Position numbers and translations under genes: made by a program
Part shown: in pieces, positions 35,942 to 38,163 of the stretch
How the letters are laid out: every line of letters begins with the position of its first letter
Position numbering within the stretch: position 1 is the stretch's first letter
NCBI GenBank assembly: GCA_913020475.1
Contig: CAJVZM010000001.1
Location: forward strand, 82,701 to 120,863
Direction of reading: 5' to 3'
Source of the DNA: an uncultured Flavobacteriaceae bacterium
Lineage (GTDB): Bacteria > Bacteroidota > Bacteroidia > Flavobacteriales > Flavobacteriaceae
Length of the DNA stretch: 38,163 nt
The notes under the pieces: model-generated
What the model was told of the DNA's origin: nothing
Seen by the model: only the letters and a program-made list of their open reading frames with translations
Database searches by the model: none

Positions 35942-37825
35942 TTAACGGAAGTTATTGGATTCTCGATATAATTTGCTGTGTAATTCTTTTAGTGTTTGTG
36001 GGGGGATCTTGGTCTCCTTTCGATCATAGGTGATTAAACCATTGATCTCGCCTTCAACATCAGTAGTTTGAGTATAAACAGCTGCAGAAAGTCCATTTTT
36101 TTCTTTCATTTCTAATATTTGATTGAATTTATAGATATAGTTTTTGAGTAATTCCTCGGCATTATAATAGGTCTGGTAGCCCCAATTGCGCATTTCGGGA
36201 TCCCATAGGTTATCATTTATGGGGTAGCCAATACCTCCAAATTCTCCAATCACCGTAGCCCTATCCAGTGCAGTAGTAGGCTCCGTCAGGTCAATATCAT
36301 ATGTATGAATGTCATAAATATCACCGCATGGCCTAATTGTCCATCCACTAGCGGGATTTACCAATCTATCTGGATCTAGTTGTTTGATATATTTAGTGAT
36401 CCTGCAAGTATCAAATTGGCCCCAGCCCTCGTTAAAAGGGACCCACATTACTATACTTGGGGCATTAAAATGCAAGTCTATCATTCGACGGAGTTCAAAT
36501 TCAAATTGAGCCGCATCTTCTGAACGTCTGATGAGATCCGAACCCTCTCTCTTAACTCTTTCCAATGCATCATAGATTCGATTTTTTTGTTTGGTTTCTT
36601 TCATTTGCTCTGGGGTTTTCAATGCCAATCTGTTATAGGAAGGCATGTCTTGCCAAACCATAATTCCCAGTTGATCGCAATGATAATACCACCGATCAGG
36701 TTCGATCTTTACGTGCTTTCGTATCATATTAAAGCCCATGGCCTTAGTAATTTCAATATCGTATCGCATTGCCTCATCTGAGGGAGGAGTCAATAGTCCA
36801 TCGGGCCACCAACCCTGGTCGAGTGTACCGTAATGAAAAAGCGGGGCATTGTTCAAAAAGAGGTATTTCACTCCATTGTGATTGCCTAAACTGATTTTTC
36901 GCATACCGAAATAACTCTCTACAAGATCGATTACAACTCTGGAGGGATTTATTAAACTCATTCTGACATCATAGAGATTCGGATGGTCGGGTGACCATAA
37001 TTGGGCGTTTTCTATTTTTAAATCCAGAGGAATGCCAGGTTTTGTAATTCCCGAGGCTACTTTTTTATTGTCGAAAAAAATATCCACCCATACTTTGTAT
37101 CTCTTAACTAAACTTATGTTACTCATAGGAATAATGGATACAGAACTGTTATCAATATCGGTGGTTATTTTCACTTGTTTTAAAAAAGCTTCGGACGAGA
37201 CTGCTTCCAACCAAACGGTTTGCCATATCCCACTGACGGGGGTATAAAAGATGCCGCTGGAATTGATTTGTTGCTTACCTCTAGGCTGTGAACTGAAATT
37301 GGTTGCGTCTTCAACGGCCAATACAACTTTTTGAAGACCCTCAGGTTTTATATAAGGAGTAATATTAAAAGAAAAACGATCAAAGCCACCTTTGTGAGTT
37401 CCCACAAAAGCATCATTTACCCAGACAGCACAGTGGTAATCCACGGCCTCAAAATGGAGCACCACATCATTTTCGCTCCAATTATTTGGAAGCTTAAAAC
37501 TTTTTCTATACCACATCTTATCCTCAGGGTTGATGCTTTTCCCAACGCCCGACAATGCGGATTCAAAACTAAAAGGAACCAAAATCTTTCCATCAAATTT
37601 TTGGGGTTGAATTTGATGGGTTTTTAAAATTGTATAATCCCACAGTCCATTGAGGTTTTTCCATTGAGACCTTTGAAATTGAGGACGTGGATATTCCTGC
37701 CAAATCTTTTCTGGATTCACGTTTTCGGCCCATTGGCTCATAATTTTTCCTTCTACTGGCTTCCATCTTTGGGCTTGGATTAGAGAAATGGTGAAAAGAA
37801 GAAATAAAAAGAATTTGTTTTTCAT
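35942..37825 (-). CDS. Glycoside hydrolase family 2-like protein (beta-galactosidase/beta-glucuronidase type)
   Basis: Signal peptide (SLIQAQ); YPRPQFQRSQWKNLNGLWDYTI; VPFSFESALSGVG; GFNMIRKHVKIEPDRWYYHCDQLGIMVWQDMPSY; acid/base region VMWVPFNEGWGQFD; nucleophile region VIGEFGGIGYP. Confidence 0.9.
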   Translation of the reverse strand: MKNKFFLFLLFTISLIQAQRWKPVEGKIMSQWAENVNPEKIWQEYPRPQFQRSQWKNLNGLWDYTILKTHQIQPQKFDGKILVPFSFESALSGVGKSINPEDKMWYRKSFKLPNNWSENDVVLHFEAVDYHCAVWVNDAFVGTHKGGFDRFSFNITPYIKPEGLQKVVLAVEDATNFSSQPRGKQQINSSGIFYTPVSGIWQTVWLEAVSSEAFLKQVKITTDIDNSSVSIIPMSNISLVKRYKVWVDIFFDNKKVASGITKPGIPLDLKIENAQLWSPDHPNLYDVRMSLINPSRVVIDLVESYFGMRKISLGNHNGVKYLFLNNAPLFHYGTLDQGWWPDGLLTPPSDEAMRYDIEITKAMGFNMIRKHVKIEPDRWYYHCDQLGIMVWQDMPSYNRLALKTPEQMKETKQKNRIYDALERVKREGSDLIRRSEDAAQFEFELRRMIDLHFNAPSIVMWVPFNEGWGQFDTCRITKYIKQLDPDRLVNPASGWTIRPCGDIYDIHTYDIDLTEPTTALDRATVIGEFGGIGYPINDNLWDPEMRNWGYQTYYNAEELLKNYIYKFNQILEMKEKNGLSAAVYTQTTDVEGEINGLITYDRKETKIPPQTLKELHSKLYRESNNFR

Positions 37826-38084
37826 GATTAGATTCTAATGACATTCCTAATATATAAAATATGTTTTAATTTAAATTTTGTGAAGCTTACAATCTTACTC
37901 AGCTTTTCAATAAAATTTTTATGTGTCATAAGTTCAAATTAGGTCACTAAACACAGGATTTTTAAAATTTATATAGGGTAGTGGTTTTTGGATCAGTAGG
38001 TTATTTAGAACTATTTAAAAATTTTTAAATCATTTTAGTATTGGAATTTATAAAAACGGATTGTTCATTAAATTTAATCATACA

Positions 38085-38163
38085 GTGAAGAAATTAATTT
38101 ATCTACTGGCTTTAGTAACAACAATAATATCTGCTCAAAATTACAATACTGAATTATTTAATG
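38085..38163 (+). CDS. 5' fragment of a secreted protein, truncated by window end
   Basis: GTG at 38085 opens VKKLIYLLALVTTIISAQNYNTELFN with no stop before the window end; classic signal peptide (KK + hydrophobic core + SAQ cleavage). Confidence 0.55.
   Translation, partial: MKKLIYLLALVTTIISAQNYNTELFN

Noticed and set aside
37827-37839. Perfect inverted repeat ATTAGA-T-TCTAAT just upstream of the GH2 start codon
   Set aside because: Short, AT-rich and isolated; no second copy noticed and no promoter element clearly associated, so likely chance.
1-38163. CRISPR arrays, tRNA/rRNA genes, transposases or integrases
   Set aside because: No direct-repeat array, RNA gene signature or mobile-element ORF was recognized; nearly all sequence is explained by the carbohydrate-degradation genes.

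Overview
The window looks like a marine-Bacteroidetes-type (Flavobacteriia-like) locus for degrading a sulfated, uronic-acid-containing polysaccharide, joined to a nearly complete uronate catabolic operon. Module A (about 1-16184, +) has seven S1-type (formylglycine) sulfatases, the first truncated by the window edge. It also has a GH105-DUF1961 fusion, a heparinase II/III-like polysaccharide lyase and a PhoD-like phosphatase, many of them translationally coupled. A weak hairpin with a T-tract follows, then a second PhoD-like paralogue with its own predicted promoter. Module B (about 17759-32210) has a divergent LacI-family regulator (-). Opposite it runs a long + strand operon: MFS sugar porter, exported Gfo/Idh/MocA protein, SDR (mannonate oxidoreductase-like), UxuA, UxaC, TRAP transporter DctP/Q/M, DUF4861 lipoprotein, KdgK, KDPG aldolase, KduI and KduD. 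Module C (- strand, 37825 to 32454) has a GH2 glycosidase, an FG-GAP/VCBS + ASPIC/UnbV (CRTAC1-like) lipoprotein and an aldose 1-epimerase. No SusC/SusD pair, integrase, tRNA, rRNA or CRISPR was seen. The most interesting signals are a matched promoter and GTGT..ACAC dyad at two transcription units, the GH105-DUF1961 fusion, paired PhoD paralogues within a sulfatase locus, a lipoprotein TRAP binding protein, DUF4861 inside a cytoplasmic uronate operon, and an exported Gfo/Idh/MocA protein. All family calls come from reading motifs by eye; no database search was run.
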